A stretch of 64,000 nt of DNA from contig CANMCX010000008.1 in NCBI GenBank assembly GCA_947496465.1, forward strand, positions 94,726-158,725, given 5' to 3'. The position numbers and the translations under genes are program-made. Source of the stretch: Marinifilum_A sediminis (GTDB lineage: Bacteria; Bacteroidota; Bacteroidia; Bacteroidales; Marinifilaceae). Positions 45,433 through 54,998 of this stretch are shown here, piece by piece. The first letter of the stretch is position 1, and every line of letters starts with the position of its first letter. The notes below the pieces were generated by a model. It ran no database searches and was not told the DNA's origin. It saw only the letters and a list, made by a program, of their open reading frames with translations.

Positions 45433-46761
45433 TTATCGTCTGCCCATATTTCCCATCATCCTGGACATGTTTCCGCCTTTCGACATCATCTTCATGAGCT
45501 TTCTAGTTTCATCAAACTGTTTTATCAGTCGGTTTACATCCTGAATGGTGGAACCACTACCATCGGCGATACGCTTTCTGCGCGATCCATTAATCAATTT
45601 CGGATCGTCTCTTTCTGCGGGAGTCATTGAAAAAATGATTGCTTCAACACCTTTAAATGCATCATCATCAATATCAATATTTTTCAAAGCTTTTCCTACT
45701 CCAGGAATCATTGATGCCAAATCTTTCAAGTTACCCATTTTCTTGATCTGAGAAATCTGAGACAAGAAATCGTTAAAGTTGAACTGATTTTTCGCAATCT
45801 TCTTCTGAAGTTTTTTAGCTTCTTCTTCGTCGAATTGCTCTTGAGCACGCTCTACAAGTGAAACGATATCACCCATACCCAAAATACGATCAGCCATACG
45901 TTCCGGGTGGAAAACATCCAATGCTTCCATTTTTTCCCCAGTACCCACAAACTTAATTGGTTTGTTTACTACCGAACGAATTGATAAAGCAGCACCACCA
46001 CGAGTATCACCATCCAATTTGGTTAAAACAACACCATCGAAATTCAAACGATCATTAAATTCTTTGGCTGTATTAACAGCATCCTGACCTGTCATTGAAT
46101 CAACAACAAAAAGAGTTTCAGCTGGATCAATTGCCTTTTTAACGGCTTCGATCTCTTTCATCATCTCTTCATCAATAGCCAAACGACCAGCGGTATCGAC
46201 AATTACAAGATCATTTCCATTTGCCTTTGCTTCTTTAATAGCAGCCTTGGCAATTTTTACAGGATTCTTATTTTCTTTATCAGAATATACAGGAACACCA
46301 ATTTGCTCTCCTAATACATGCAACTGATCGATTGCAGCAGGACGGTAAACATCACAGGCAACCAACAGTGGATTCAGAGAACGTTTTGTTTTTAGCATGT
46401 TTGCTAATTTCCCTGAAAAGGTGGTTTTACCCGAACCTTGTAATCCGGCAATTAATATAACGGCAGGTTTTCCCTCTGTGTTGATATCAACATGAGTTCC
46501 ACCCATTAGCTTAGCCAGTTCATCGTGAACAATCTTCACCATTACCTGGTTAGGCTTAAGAGCTGTAAGTACGTTTTCTCCTAATGCTTTTTCTTTTACG
46601 GTATTGGTAAACGACTTGGCAATTTTAAAGTTAACATCGGCATCTAAAAGCGCACGTCTTACGTCTTTCAAAGTCTCAGCAACATTGATTTCAGTAATTT
46701 TCCCCTGTCCCTTTAATATTTGGAACGATCGTTCAAGTCTTTCGTTAAGATTTTCAAACAT
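45433..46761 (-). CDS. ffh: Signal recognition particle protein Ffh (SRP54)
   Basis: A 442-residue GTPase that binds signal sequences on nascent membrane proteins. The N-domain helices are at 1-90. The G-domain has GLQGSGKTTFSGKL (near 107), the DTAGR motif in LVIVDTAGRLAIDEE (near 190), and TKLDGDTRGG (near 248). The M-domain (about 300-442) has the RNA-binding SRRKRIADGSGSTIQDVN and a methionine-rich tail (KLMKMMSKGGNMSRMMGNMG). All motifs are intact and the length is normal. A promoter of Bacteroidota type lies just upstream. Confidence 0.97.
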   Translation of the reverse strand: MFENLNERLERSFQILKGQGKITEINVAETLKDVRRALLDADVNFKIAKSFTNTVKEKALGENVLTALKPNQVMVKIVHDELAKLMGGTHVDINTEGKPAVILIAGLQGSGKTTFSGKLANMLKTKRSLNPLLVACDVYRPAAIDQLHVLGEQIGVPVYSDKENKNPVKIAKAAIKEAKANGNDLVIVDTAGRLAIDEEMMKEIEAVKKAIDPAETLFVVDSMTGQDAVNTAKEFNDRLNFDGVVLTKLDGDTRGGAALSIRSVVNKPIKFVGTGEKMEALDVFHPERMADRILGMGDIVSLVERAQEQFDEEEAKKLQKKIAKNQFNFNDFLSQISQIKKMGNLKDLASMIPGVGKALKNIDIDDDAFKGVEAIIFSMTPAERDDPKLINGSRRKRIADGSGSTIQDVNRLIKQFDETRKLMKMMSKGGNMSRMMGNMGRR

Positions 46762-46786
46762 TATTCTACGTATTTATATTTCACTG

Positions 46787-46816
46787 CAAAATTAAAAAAA
46801 TATGTGTACAGCAAAA
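46787..46816 (-). promoter_or_regulatory. Promoter of ffh
   Basis: On the minus strand TTTTG (46812-46816) and TAATTTTG (46787-46794) are 17 bases apart, at the short end of the usual spacing. The predicted leader is about 20 bases. Confidence 0.6.
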
Positions 46817-46977
46817 GGGCTAAGTGAAGAAATATCAATCTTTGGAGAAGAAATTTTAATAAGCTTTTAGTCTTTGACTATTAGCTATTGATTTTAGAAA
46901 AGCCAAAAGTACTTTCTTTACAATCCTTTTGAAGGTTCTGAATTGATTCATTCAACAAATTAATTGCTATAAAAAAA

Positions 46978-47001
46978 GCGAAGTCCATTTCTGAACTTCG
47001 C
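46978..47001 (-). terminator. Terminator of argS
   Basis: GCGAAGT pairs with ACTTCGC around a 10-base loop. On the minus strand it is followed by TTTTTTT. Confidence 0.82.
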
Positions 47002-47049
47002 CTTTTCTATATTCTTTATTGCTATCAGCTTTTAGCTCAAGCTTTATTT

Positions 47050-48843
47050 TTACATTCTTTCCGGTACGCCAATTCCCATAAGATCCATACCCGATTTAAT
47101 AATTTCTCCAATTTGTTTCGAAAGAACCATACGGAATGCTTTAACATCTGCATTTTCTTCTTTAGCAATTGGGAAATCGTGATAAAACTGATTGTATTCC
47201 TTCACCAAGTCGTAAATGTAATTTGCAATTTGAGCAGGACTAGTCTCGTTTCCAGCTTCCTTAATTACTGTTGGATAACTTGCAACCATCTGAATCAAGA
47301 TTGATTCCTTTTCAGCAATATCTAGATTTGTCATCGCAGCTTCCGGCACTTCCACTCCTGCATCAACAGCTTTCTTCAACACCGATTGAATTCGTGCGTA
47401 AGTATATTGGATGAATGGTCCTGTATTACCGTTAAAATCAATAGAGTCTTTCGGATTAAACATCATGTTTTTCTTAGGATCAACTTTAAGGATAAAATAT
47501 TTTAAAGCACCCATAGCTACTTTATTATATACATCCTCAGCTTCTTCCTCCGAGTATCCTTGCAGTTTACCCAATTCTTTTGATGTATCTCTGGCAGTAT
47601 TTACCATTTCATTCATCAAATCATCGGCATCAACAACAGTTCCTTCGCGTGATTTCATTTTCCCTTCTGGCAATTCAACCATACCGTAAGATAGATGCTG
47701 AATTTTATCATGCCATTCATAACCAAGTTTGCCCATAATTAAAGACAACACCTGAAAATGGTAGTTTTGCTCATTACCTACAACATAAATGTGCTCATCG
47801 ATATTGAATTCATCGAAACGCTCGTAAGCTGTTCCAATATCCTGAGTCATGTAAACCGAAGTTCCATCATCACGAAGTAATAATTTATGATCTAAACCGT
47901 CTGCCTCCAAATTCGCCCAAACAGAACCTGTATCTTTCTGATACAATACTCCATCTGCTAATCCTTTTTCTACAATTGCTTTACCTTGCTTATATGTATT
48001 CGATTCGAAATAAACTTTATCGAAATCAACACCCATTTTTTTGTAAGTGATTTGGAATCCTGCTAAAACCCAATCGTTCATCTTACGCCACAAAGCAACA
48101 GTTTCTTCATCTCCGGCCTCCCATTTGCGTAACATTTCCTGGGCTTGCAACAATAAAGGAGCTTGCTTTTTAGCTTCATCTACTTCCATTCCGTCAGCAA
48201 CCAAAGTTTCAATTTCCTTTTTGTATTCCTGATCGAATTTCACATAGTATTTTCCAACCAAGTGATCCCCTTTCATGTCTGTTGATTCAGGAGTTTCACC
48301 TTCACCAAATCTCAGCCATGCCAACATCGATTTACAGATATGAATACCACGGTCGTTTACCAAGTTCACCTTGATTACTTCGTAACCATTAGCTTTTAGG
48401 ATCTGTGCAACCGAATAACCTAACAGGTTGTTACGGATGTGTCCCAGGTGAAGTGGTTTATTGGTATTCGGTGAAGAATACTCAATCATCACCTTCTTAG
48501 CACCTTCCGCTAAAGGAGTAAATCCATAGTTCTCTGTTTTAAGGGCTGAATTTAAAACTGAAATCCAATATGAGTTATCAATAACCAAATTAAGGAATCC
48601 CTTCACAACATTAAATGCTGAAACAGATTCGATATTTTGAGTCAAAAACTCACCAAGATCATTTGCTGTTTGCTCCGGTGACTTTTTAGAAAAGCGCAAG
48701 AAAGGAAAAACAACAACTGTTAAATCTCCTTCAAATTCACGTCTTGTTTTCTGAATTTGTACCGTTTTCTCCTCAATATCCTGACCGTAACAATTTTTTA
48801 CGGCTTCAATAACTTTGCTTTTTATTAAACTTTCAATGCTCAT
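47050..48843 (-). CDS. argS: Arginyl-tRNA synthetase
   Basis: A 597-residue class I aminoacyl-tRNA synthetase. The N-terminal Arg-specific domain (about 1-110) precedes the catalytic core with SSPNTNKPLHLGHIRNN, the HIGH motif (near 125). The KMSK equivalent is LPEGKMKSREGTVV (near 395). The C-terminal DALR anticodon-binding domain starts with FIQYTYARIQSVLKKAVD (near 475) and ends with MGIGVPERM. Length and order are standard. It is followed by a terminator and preceded by a TATCTTTG box. Confidence 0.97.
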   Translation of the reverse strand: MSIESLIKSKVIEAVKNCYGQDIEEKTVQIQKTRREFEGDLTVVVFPFLRFSKKSPEQTANDLGEFLTQNIESVSAFNVVKGFLNLVIDNSYWISVLNSALKTENYGFTPLAEGAKKVMIEYSSPNTNKPLHLGHIRNNLLGYSVAQILKANGYEVIKVNLVNDRGIHICKSMLAWLRFGEGETPESTDMKGDHLVGKYYVKFDQEYKKEIETLVADGMEVDEAKKQAPLLLQAQEMLRKWEAGDEETVALWRKMNDWVLAGFQITYKKMGVDFDKVYFESNTYKQGKAIVEKGLADGVLYQKDTGSVWANLEADGLDHKLLLRDDGTSVYMTQDIGTAYERFDEFNIDEHIYVVGNEQNYHFQVLSLIMGKLGYEWHDKIQHLSYGMVELPEGKMKSREGTVVDADDLMNEMVNTARDTSKELGKLQGYSEEEAEDVYNKVAMGALKYFILKVDPKKNMMFNPKDSIDFNGNTGPFIQYTYARIQSVLKKAVDAGVEVPEAAMTNLDIAEKESILIQMVASYPTVIKEAGNETSPAQIANYIYDLVKEYNQFYHDFPIAKEENADVKAFRMVLSKQIGEIIKSGMDLMGIGVPERM

Positions 48844-48960
48844 TTGGAAATTCTGTATTTCGAATTTTAATTCTTTACTGTTAGGTAATTAATTATTCTA
48901 ATCTTTGCTAAATCAAATGATAAGATTCTAAATTAGAATAAGTCCCTCAATCTGAATTCG

Positions 48961-48968
48961 CAAAGATA
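48961..48968 (-). promoter_or_regulatory. -7 box (TATCTTTG) for argS
   Basis: A perfect TAnnTTTG on the minus strand, with a leader of about 110 bases. No -33 box is clear. Confidence 0.5.
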
Positions 48969-49080
48969 ATAGGAATAAAATGAATTGCTATCCATAAATT
49001 AAAAAAAGTCATTCACACGTCGCTTTACTCAGTCTCTCAAAAACAAGACAATAATTAAGATAATAATGATTAACATTATT

Positions 49081-49088
49081 TATATTTG
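49081..49088 (+). promoter_or_regulatory. -7 box (TATATTTG) for the TPR hybrid kinase
   Basis: A perfect TAnnTTTG. The start would be near 49094, with a leader of about 130 bases to the ATG at 49227. Confidence 0.5.
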
Positions 49089-49226
49089 AACAAAACAATA
49101 TTGCCCTAAAAAGATCGTTGTACTTATTTAAAATTGATTGATTTCAATTGTACTCTGTGCTTTATAACAAGCACTTTTTTTATAACATTGCGAAAGTATC
49201 TGAACATTCAACATGCCCCTTTTAGA

Positions 49227-52205
49227 ATGAAGAACTTTATTTTAATTCTTTTGATTGCTTTTATTCCAACAACTGTCTTTGCCAGTCCTGGAATAGAATC
49301 ACTACCTCGAAAAGTTAACCCTGCTGATTTAAGTCGCCTATTTCTTTTAGCCGAATCATATTATTACCAAAATGATTCTAAAGCTTTAGAAACCGCAAAT
49401 CTTGTTAGCGAAAAAGCTCTTGAATTTGAACAGATGGATAAACATGCTGCTTCGAGTGAACTAATGGGTCGCATTTATTTGTTCACTGGAGAAATGCAAA
49501 AAGCACAGGAATGCTTCGAAACTTCATTCTCCTATTGGGAAAGTGTACAAGACACAACTCGCATGAGTCATCTATATGGCTATTTTGGAGAATTAAATTA
49601 TCTACGATGTAATTATGCAATAGCAAATGGCTTTTATAAAAAAGGTTTGGAATACAAAAAAGCAGTAAGCGATAGTTTGAGTTATGCATATAGTTACAAT
49701 GCTTTGGGAAACATTCAGTATCAAACATGTCATTATTCCGAAGCCCTTTCTCTTTACTTTAAATCTTTACAATTAAACAAAAAACACAACAATACTATTG
49801 GAATTTGCTATTCTCTTAATGCTTTAGGAAGCACCTATGCAGAAATCAATGATAACAAATCTGCGATTAAGTATTTTGAAGAAGCTTTAGTAATTGGTGA
49901 AAGTAATAATCTGAAAAAAAATATTGCGTACAGTTTGAACCAATTGGCGAGTGTTAAGAATAACTTAGGCAATCGAAATTCAGCAATTGAACTGTACAAC
50001 AAATCCCTCTTAATAAGCAAGGAGTTAGGATCAAAAAATGGTATTGCTCGTTCATACAGAGGAATGGGAGAAGTCTTCCAATCTATGGCTCAAAACGACA
50101 AAGCAATTGAATATCTGCACAAAGCACTGAAACTATTTGAAGAAATCGAATCGAAAAAAAATATTGCCCAATGCTATGAGAATTTGGGTTTAATATTGTA
50201 TTCGATGAAAGATTATCCATTAGCTCGAGAAAACTATTCTAAAGCCAAAGAAATTTATGATGAAATAGGTTTTGTAAAAGGAATTGCAGATGTTACTCGA
50301 AAAGTTGGCAATACATTTTTACAAGAAAAAAAATATGTGCTCGCACTAAATGAATATGAACATTCATTGAAAATTCAGAAATCAATTGGCAATTTAAAAG
50401 GAATAGCTTCATGCTATACCAATATGGGATTGATTTTCGTAAAACAAGAAAATTTATCTAATGCTGAAGAATTATTCACAAAATCGGTTAGTATCAATCG
50501 GCAAATAGGAAATTTAGGCGGAATTGGATCTGCTTACAACAACCTTGCTTCTTTACATTTAGCCAAAAATGAAACCTCACAAGCCATACACTATTTGCAG
50601 AACAGTTTAGATTTAGCAACAAAGATCAATAGAAAAACTTTAATGGCTGAAAATTTCCGAAACTTATCTGATATTTATGCAGATATAGGAGATCATCAAA
50701 AATCATTAAATTGTTACAAAAAATATGTTGAACTCTACAACCAACTGTATAATGCACAAGCTGAAAACAGAATTGGCTGGATCCAAATGCAAAATGAAAG
50801 AGACAAAAGAGAAAATCTGGTTCGATTACATGCGAAAGAACAGTTTCTTAAAGAAGAAAAATTAAAAAAGGAACAACTTAACAATACATTTTTAATTCTA
50901 ATTGTTGGGTTGATAATTGTATTCTCGGGAATTATTTACAGGTTTTTACATGCAGTAAAAAAAGCCAATGGAAAACTTAATCTAGAGGTTGAGGAAAGAC
51001 GAAAAGCTGAATCTCTTTTGGAGGATCATCAAAGAAATTTGGAGAGTCTTGTCAAAATAAGAACATTAGAATTACTAAAAGCAAAAGAAAAGGCAGAACA
51101 AGCAGATAGGTTAAAAACTTCATTCCTGGCAAATATGTCACATGAAATCAGAACACCTATGAATGCAATTATTGGCTTTTCAAAATTAATGTCTCTAACA
51201 AACTCAAAAGCAAAACACGAATATTATACTAATATTATTAACGATAACGGTCATTTATTACTGACTTTAGTTAATGATATTATTGATATCTCAATGATAG
51301 AATCGAAGCAAATAAAAATTAAAAAATCGAATTTCTTTGTTTTCCCAATAATGGAAGAGTTGCAATCTATCTTTGAAGAACAGAAAGAAAAAGCTGGAAA
51401 AAAGAATTTAAAAATCAATTTACATATTCCTAAGAACATTAAGGATATTTCTATGCATTCGGATCAAATTCGTTTGAAACAAATACTTAATAACCTAATG
51501 CGAAATTCACTGAAATTTACTGAATCTGGACAAATTGATTTTGGAATTGAAACAATTAACGATAAACTTCGCTTCTTTGTAAAAGACACAGGCATAGGAA
51601 TTCCTCACAATGAACAAACTCATATTTATGAGCGTTTTAGGCAAGCCAGTAACAATAAAGTAGAACATGGAGGAACAGGTCTGGGATTAACAATTTCTAA
51701 AAGTTTAACCGAACTTCTAGATGGGAAAATCTGGTTTGTTTCCGAACCACAAAAAGGAAGTAAGTTCTTTATTGATTTTATAATTGACGATCAAACTATA
51801 TTGCAAGTAAAATCAGATTACAAATCAAGTGAATATCACGATTTCTCTGGTAAAAACATACTGGTTGCTGAAGATGTAGAATCAAATTTTCTATACATAA
51901 ATGAGGTCTTAAAAAAGGTAAATGCAAATGTTACCTGGTCGCAAGATGGTATTGAAACTGTTGAAAAATTTCAAGATGATCATTACGATTTGGTTTTAAT
52001 GGATATCCAAATGCCTAGAATCAATGGTTATCAAGCTACACGAGAAATTAAAAAACAAAATCCAACTGTTCCCATTGTGGCTCAATCAGCATATGTTTTC
52101 AAGGATGAAAGTTCAAAAATGACCGAAGCTGGCTGCGATGCATTTATAGCCAAACCATATACTGAAGAAGAACTTTTGGCAATCATTTATAAAAATATGA
52201 GTTAA
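49227..52205 (+). CDS. Hybrid sensor kinase with periplasmic TPR array and fused receiver
   Basis: 992 residues from the ATG at 49227, which begins a clear signal sequence (MKNFILILLIAFIPTTVFAS). The upstream ATG at 49134 would place 31 odd residues before it. About ten TPRs fill residues 45-510 (SYNALGNIQYQTCHYSEALS, CYSLNALGSTYAEINDNKSA). A transmembrane helix (ILIVGLIIVFSGIIYRFL, near 557) and a coiled coil follow. Then HisKA with NMSHEIRTPMN, HATPase with N-box LMRNSLKFT (Arg for the usual Glu), VKDTGIGIP and GGTGLGLT, and a receiver with phosphoacceptor in LVLMDIQMPRING and Lys in FIAKPYT. Such kinases relay an unknown envelope signal. Confidence 0.88.
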   Translation: MKNFILILLIAFIPTTVFASPGIESLPRKVNPADLSRLFLLAESYYYQNDSKALETANLVSEKALEFEQMDKHAASSELMGRIYLFTGEMQKAQECFETSFSYWESVQDTTRMSHLYGYFGELNYLRCNYAIANGFYKKGLEYKKAVSDSLSYAYSYNALGNIQYQTCHYSEALSLYFKSLQLNKKHNNTIGICYSLNALGSTYAEINDNKSAIKYFEEALVIGESNNLKKNIAYSLNQLASVKNNLGNRNSAIELYNKSLLISKELGSKNGIARSYRGMGEVFQSMAQNDKAIEYLHKALKLFEEIESKKNIAQCYENLGLILYSMKDYPLARENYSKAKEIYDEIGFVKGIADVTRKVGNTFLQEKKYVLALNEYEHSLKIQKSIGNLKGIASCYTNMGLIFVKQENLSNAEELFTKSVSINRQIGNLGGIGSAYNNLASLHLAKNETSQAIHYLQNSLDLATKINRKTLMAENFRNLSDIYADIGDHQKSLNCYKKYVELYNQLYNAQAENRIGWIQMQNERDKRENLVRLHAKEQFLKEEKLKKEQLNNTFLILIVGLIIVFSGIIYRFLHAVKKANGKLNLEVEERRKAESLLEDHQRNLESLVKIRTLELLKAKEKAEQADRLKTSFLANMSHEIRTPMNAIIGFSKLMSLTNSKAKHEYYTNIINDNGHLLLTLVNDIIDISMIESKQIKIKKSNFFVFPIMEELQSIFEEQKEKAGKKNLKINLHIPKNIKDISMHSDQIRLKQILNNLMRNSLKFTESGQIDFGIETINDKLRFFVKDTGIGIPHNEQTHIYERFRQASNNKVEHGGTGLGLTISKSLTELLDGKIWFVSEPQKGSKFFIDFIIDDQTILQVKSDYKSSEYHDFSGKNILVAEDVESNFLYINEVLKKVNANVTWSQDGIETVEKFQDDHYDLVLMDIQMPRINGYQATREIKKQNPTVPIVAQSAYVFKDESSKMTEAGCDAFIAKPYTEEELLAIIYKNMS

Positions 52206-52289
52206 TATTTATTTACAATTTATTATACATTTATGGTGCTATTCAGTTAATGAATTAGCACCTTTCTTTTTACAACAAAACTCAAACAC

Positions 52290-53267
52290 ATGAAGCCTAC
52301 TCTCCTTTTATTACTAATCAGTCTGTTTATTGTATCAAGTTCCTGCAAAAAGGAAAAGTTAGAATATGCTCTTGCTATACATGGTGGTGCAGGAACTATT
52401 TTAAAGAAGAACATATCTCCCGAAAAAGAAAAAGAGTATTTAAAACTTCTTGACAGAGCACTAACCGTAGGAGATTCAATCCTTAAAAATGGAGGCAGCT
52501 CTCTTGATGCCGTAGAACAAACCATTCATATTCTGGAAGATTCACCCTTGTTTAATGCAGGAAAGGGAGCTGTATTTACAAACGCTGGAAACAATGCTCT
52601 CGATGCATCAATTATGTGGGGAAAAGATTTAAATGCTGGTGCAGTAGCTGGAGTTGGTGATATTAAAAATCCCATAAGCGCAGCAAGAAAAGTTATGGAA
52701 GAATCGGAACATGTTATGCTTAGTGGCGCCGGAGCCTCCCAGTTTGCCGCTCTTCAAAATCTTGAAATGGTTGATAGCTTATATTTTTTTACAGAAAAAC
52801 GTTGGAACTATCTGCAGAAAATTCTTAAAAAAGAACAAAAGATGAAAAAGGGTGACAGACATGGCACTGTTGGATGTGTTGCTCTCGATAAAAATGGCAA
52901 TTTAACCGCTGGAACATCAACCGGAGGAATGACAAACAAGCGTTTTGGAAGAATTGGTGATTCTCCTATTATTGGTGCTGGAACTTATGCCAATAATTCA
53001 ACATGTGCGGTATCCTGTACAGGACATGGGGAGTATTTCATAAGACTTGGTGTGGCTAAAGATATTTCCTCTTTAATGGAATATCAGAAAATAAATTTAG
53101 ATGACGCAACAGATATTGTTATTAACAAATTAAATAAAATTGGCGGTACTGGTGGTTTTGTGGCTGTTGATCGGTTGGGTAATATTTCCATGAAAATGAA
53201 TACATCCGGAATGTACCGAGGATTTGTAAATTCAAATGGAGAAAAAGGAAAATTTATCTATCAATAG
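52290..53267 (+). CDS. Isoaspartyl peptidase/L-asparaginase (Ntn-hydrolase) lipoprotein
   Basis: A 325-residue predicted lipoprotein: the signal ends at the lipobox VSSSC (near 18). The rest is a plant-type asparaginase/isoaspartyl peptidase precursor that should self-cleave before a threonine. AIHGGAGTILKK is near 30, the alpha-subunit region LDAVEQTIHILEDSPLFNAG follows, and the nucleophile Thr is in DRHGTVGCVALDK (near 192). The substrate-binding TAGTSTGGMTNKRFGRIGDSP and GTGGFVAVD come after. It would degrade beta-aspartyl dipeptides or asparagine in the periplasm. The avidin-like gene starts 79 bases later. Confidence 0.88.
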   Translation: MKPTLLLLLISLFIVSSSCKKEKLEYALAIHGGAGTILKKNISPEKEKEYLKLLDRALTVGDSILKNGGSSLDAVEQTIHILEDSPLFNAGKGAVFTNAGNNALDASIMWGKDLNAGAVAGVGDIKNPISAARKVMEESEHVMLSGAGASQFAALQNLEMVDSLYFFTEKRWNYLQKILKKEQKMKKGDRHGTVGCVALDKNGNLTAGTSTGGMTNKRFGRIGDSPIIGAGTYANNSTCAVSCTGHGEYFIRLGVAKDISSLMEYQKINLDDATDIVINKLNKIGGTGGFVAVDRLGNISMKMNTSGMYRGFVNSNGEKGKFIYQ

Positions 53268-53346
53268 AAATAAAATATTTTGATGAACCATTTTTTCGGA
53301 TTAATTTAAACTTACAATTCAAAAATCACCTTAAAACCTACTTGAT

Positions 53347-53688
53347 ATGAATATCAATTTAAACGGAAAATGGAAAAACCAATACAACTCTGAAATGGAT
53401 TTAGCAGTTGTAGATAATAGGGTTAGTGGTACTTTTCAAACAGCAATAGGTCAGCCTATGTTTGATGAAAAGTTTGAGATCTCCGGAAAAATCAACAACA
53501 ATGTAATTGCATTTATGGTTGATTTTGGAAAATATGGTTCTATAGCTTGCTGGACAGGTAGATTTGAAATTGACGAAATTGGTCCTGTAATTCACACCAT
53601 GTGGCATTTATCACAAAGCGAAGGTGGCGAGGAAGAACAAATGGCAAAAGCAATCCTAACTGGGGTTGGAACTTTTAGAAAGCCTTAA
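53347..53688 (+). CDS. Small avidin/streptavidin-family protein with a partial biotin pocket
   Basis: 113 residues and no signal peptide, so probably cytoplasmic. By eye the whole length aligns with the streptavidin barrel: LNGKWKNQYNSEMDL matches TGTWYNQLGS, VSGTFQTAIG matches LTGTYESAVG, then SIACWTGRF, VIHTMWHLS and LTGVGTFRK. Counterparts of streptavidin biotin contacts Asn23 (N11), Ser27 (S15), Ser88 (S65), Trp92 (W69) and Trp108 (W86) are kept. Tyr43 is F30, Ser45 is T32, Trp79 is F60, Thr90 is A67, Trp120 appears to be an Ala and Asp128 a Gly. It may bind biotin weakly or bind another ligand. The gene follows the lipoprotein hydrolase and precedes a terminator. Confidence 0.72.
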   Translation: MNINLNGKWKNQYNSEMDLAVVDNRVSGTFQTAIGQPMFDEKFEISGKINNNVIAFMVDFGKYGSIACWTGRFEIDEIGPVIHTMWHLSQSEGGEEEQMAKAILTGVGTFRKP

Positions 53689-53694
53689 TTCAAT

Positions 53695-53725
53695 AAAAAG
53701 GAGCATGAAATCATGCTCCTTTTTT
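53695..53725. terminator. Bidirectional terminator after the avidin-like gene
   Basis: AAAAGGAGCATG pairs perfectly with CATGCTCCTTTT around AAAT, followed by more T. It serves the convergent pair 53347 and 53732. Confidence 0.93.
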
Positions 53726-53731
53726 GTTGTA

Positions 53732-54025
53732 TTATTTTACCGGAATATCCAGTTGGTCAATTTTACCTAACAGATCGTGAGTTGAATTTAACAAATCATC
53801 GTAAATCAATTTAAAATGAGCTTTTACTTCCTTAGTATTTTTAGGATTTACATTTTGATTGATACGCGATATATAATTATTTCTAGAAATAACAGCTTCA
53901 TTCATAATCTCAAAAACTGATTCAGAATTTTTCTTACCAAAAAATTCCAAATGAATCATTCCTCTCATAAGTATCTCGTTGGTAAGGAAGTTAACATCTT
54001 TTTTAAACTCTCTTTTACTTGCCAT
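53732..54025 (-). CDS. Small helical protein of unknown function
   Basis: 97 residues, with no signal or membrane segment and predicted to be almost all helix. The pattern MASKREFKKDVNFLTNEILM followed by ESVFEIMNEAVISRNNYISR and FKLIYDDLLNSTHDLLGKID looks like a small conserved Bacteroidota protein I have seen as hypothetical. No motif for catalysis or DNA binding is visible. It is monocistronic, ending at the shared terminator. Confidence 0.62.
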   Translation of the reverse strand: MASKREFKKDVNFLTNEILMRGMIHLEFFGKKNSESVFEIMNEAVISRNNYISRINQNVNPKNTKEVKAHFKLIYDDLLNSTHDLLGKIDQLDIPVK

Positions 54026-54182
54026 AAATTGTATTTTAATTGTTGATAAAAGCTAAAATACAAATAATGATACGAAAAATAAGATTTACGGCATATTATT
54101 ATTTCCTCTCCTCAATCTTGCAAAAGGAGCATAAAAGCACTTAATTTGCAATAATACCAACCTGAATTGAGGCGACTGCGAT

Positions 54183-54998
54183 ATGAGTGAATGTTATCGA
54201 TATCTTTTTTTACACAACGAAAAATTAAAATCAACTGAACTTTTTAAGGACAGTTACCTCCAAAGTGGACTTTCGTTATATGAAGTTGTAAGAGTGGTAT
54301 CAGGCAAAGCAATTTTTCTGACTGAACATTACTCTCGTTTATGCAATTCTGCTAAAAAAATCGAGACTGAAATTTGGTATAGTTTTGAGCAAATAAAAAG
54401 TGCCATACAATCACTTATTACCAAAAACGACATTACTGAAGGTAATATCAAGTTGATTTTCAACATCAAAAAAGAATCACGAAATTTTTACGCTTACTTT
54501 GTAAAGCATTCATATCCCACAAAATCTCAATACGAAAATGGGGTTAGAACTTTTATTCATCAAGCGGAAAGACCAACTCCAACTGCAAAAATATATAATC
54601 ATAAACTAAGGTCTAAAACAAATAATATAATTAAAGAGGCTAATATTTTCGAGGTCATATTACTAAACTCGTTAGGATACGTAACTGAAGGAAGTAAATC
54701 TAATTTATTTTTCATTAAAAAAAATACAATTTACACAGCTCCCGACAATGAAGTTTTACATGGCATTGTGAGAGGAAAAGTGATACAAATAGCCCAAAAA
54801 TTAGGAATCCCTATTGTTAAAACTTCGATTTCCTATGATGATTTACCAACATATGATGCTTGCTTTTTAAGCGGAACATCTCCAATGATACTTCCGATAA
54901 ATAGAATCAATTCTTTAAGTTTCTCCTGCAATCATCCTGTGTTAAAACAAATTTTATTGGAATATCAACAATTGGTACAAGCCAATTTGAATCAATAA
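54183..54998 (+). CDS. PLP-dependent class IV aminotransferase (IlvE/PabC-like)
   Basis: A 271-residue cytosolic enzyme of fold-type IV. The N-terminal substrate domain has SGLSLYEVVRVVSGKAIFL and LTEHYSRLCNSAKKI. The lysine region is IYNHKLRSKTNNIIKEAN. The cofactor-binding GYVTEGSKSNLFFIKKN (near 168) and LHGIVRGKVIQIA (near 195) follow, and the second phosphate-binding turn is FLSGTSPMILPIN. The pattern fits branched-chain aminotransferases or 4-amino-4-deoxychorismate lyase, and sequence alone does not decide. Its last 7 bases overlap the end of the convergent propeller kinase gene. Confidence 0.8.
   Translation: MSECYRYLFLHNEKLKSTELFKDSYLQSGLSLYEVVRVVSGKAIFLTEHYSRLCNSAKKIETEIWYSFEQIKSAIQSLITKNDITEGNIKLIFNIKKESRNFYAYFVKHSYPTKSQYENGVRTFIHQAERPTPTAKIYNHKLRSKTNNIIKEANIFEVILLNSLGYVTEGSKSNLFFIKKNTIYTAPDNEVLHGIVRGKVIQIAQKLGIPIVKTSISYDDLPTYDACFLSGTSPMILPINRINSLSFSCNHPVLKQILLEYQQLVQANLNQ

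Larger units (their letters stand above)
48844..49226. other. Divergent control region between argS and the TPR hybrid kinase
   Basis: About 380 A+T-rich bases holding one -7 box for each direction (48961-48968 minus, 49081-49088 plus). No strong hairpin or repeat is visible. An open frame upstream of 49227 is judged to be non-coding. Confidence 0.5.

Noticed and set aside
49134..49226. Extended N-terminus of the TPR hybrid kinase
   Set aside because: The ATG at 49227 starts directly at a good signal peptide, and the upstream 31 residues have no relative I recognise.
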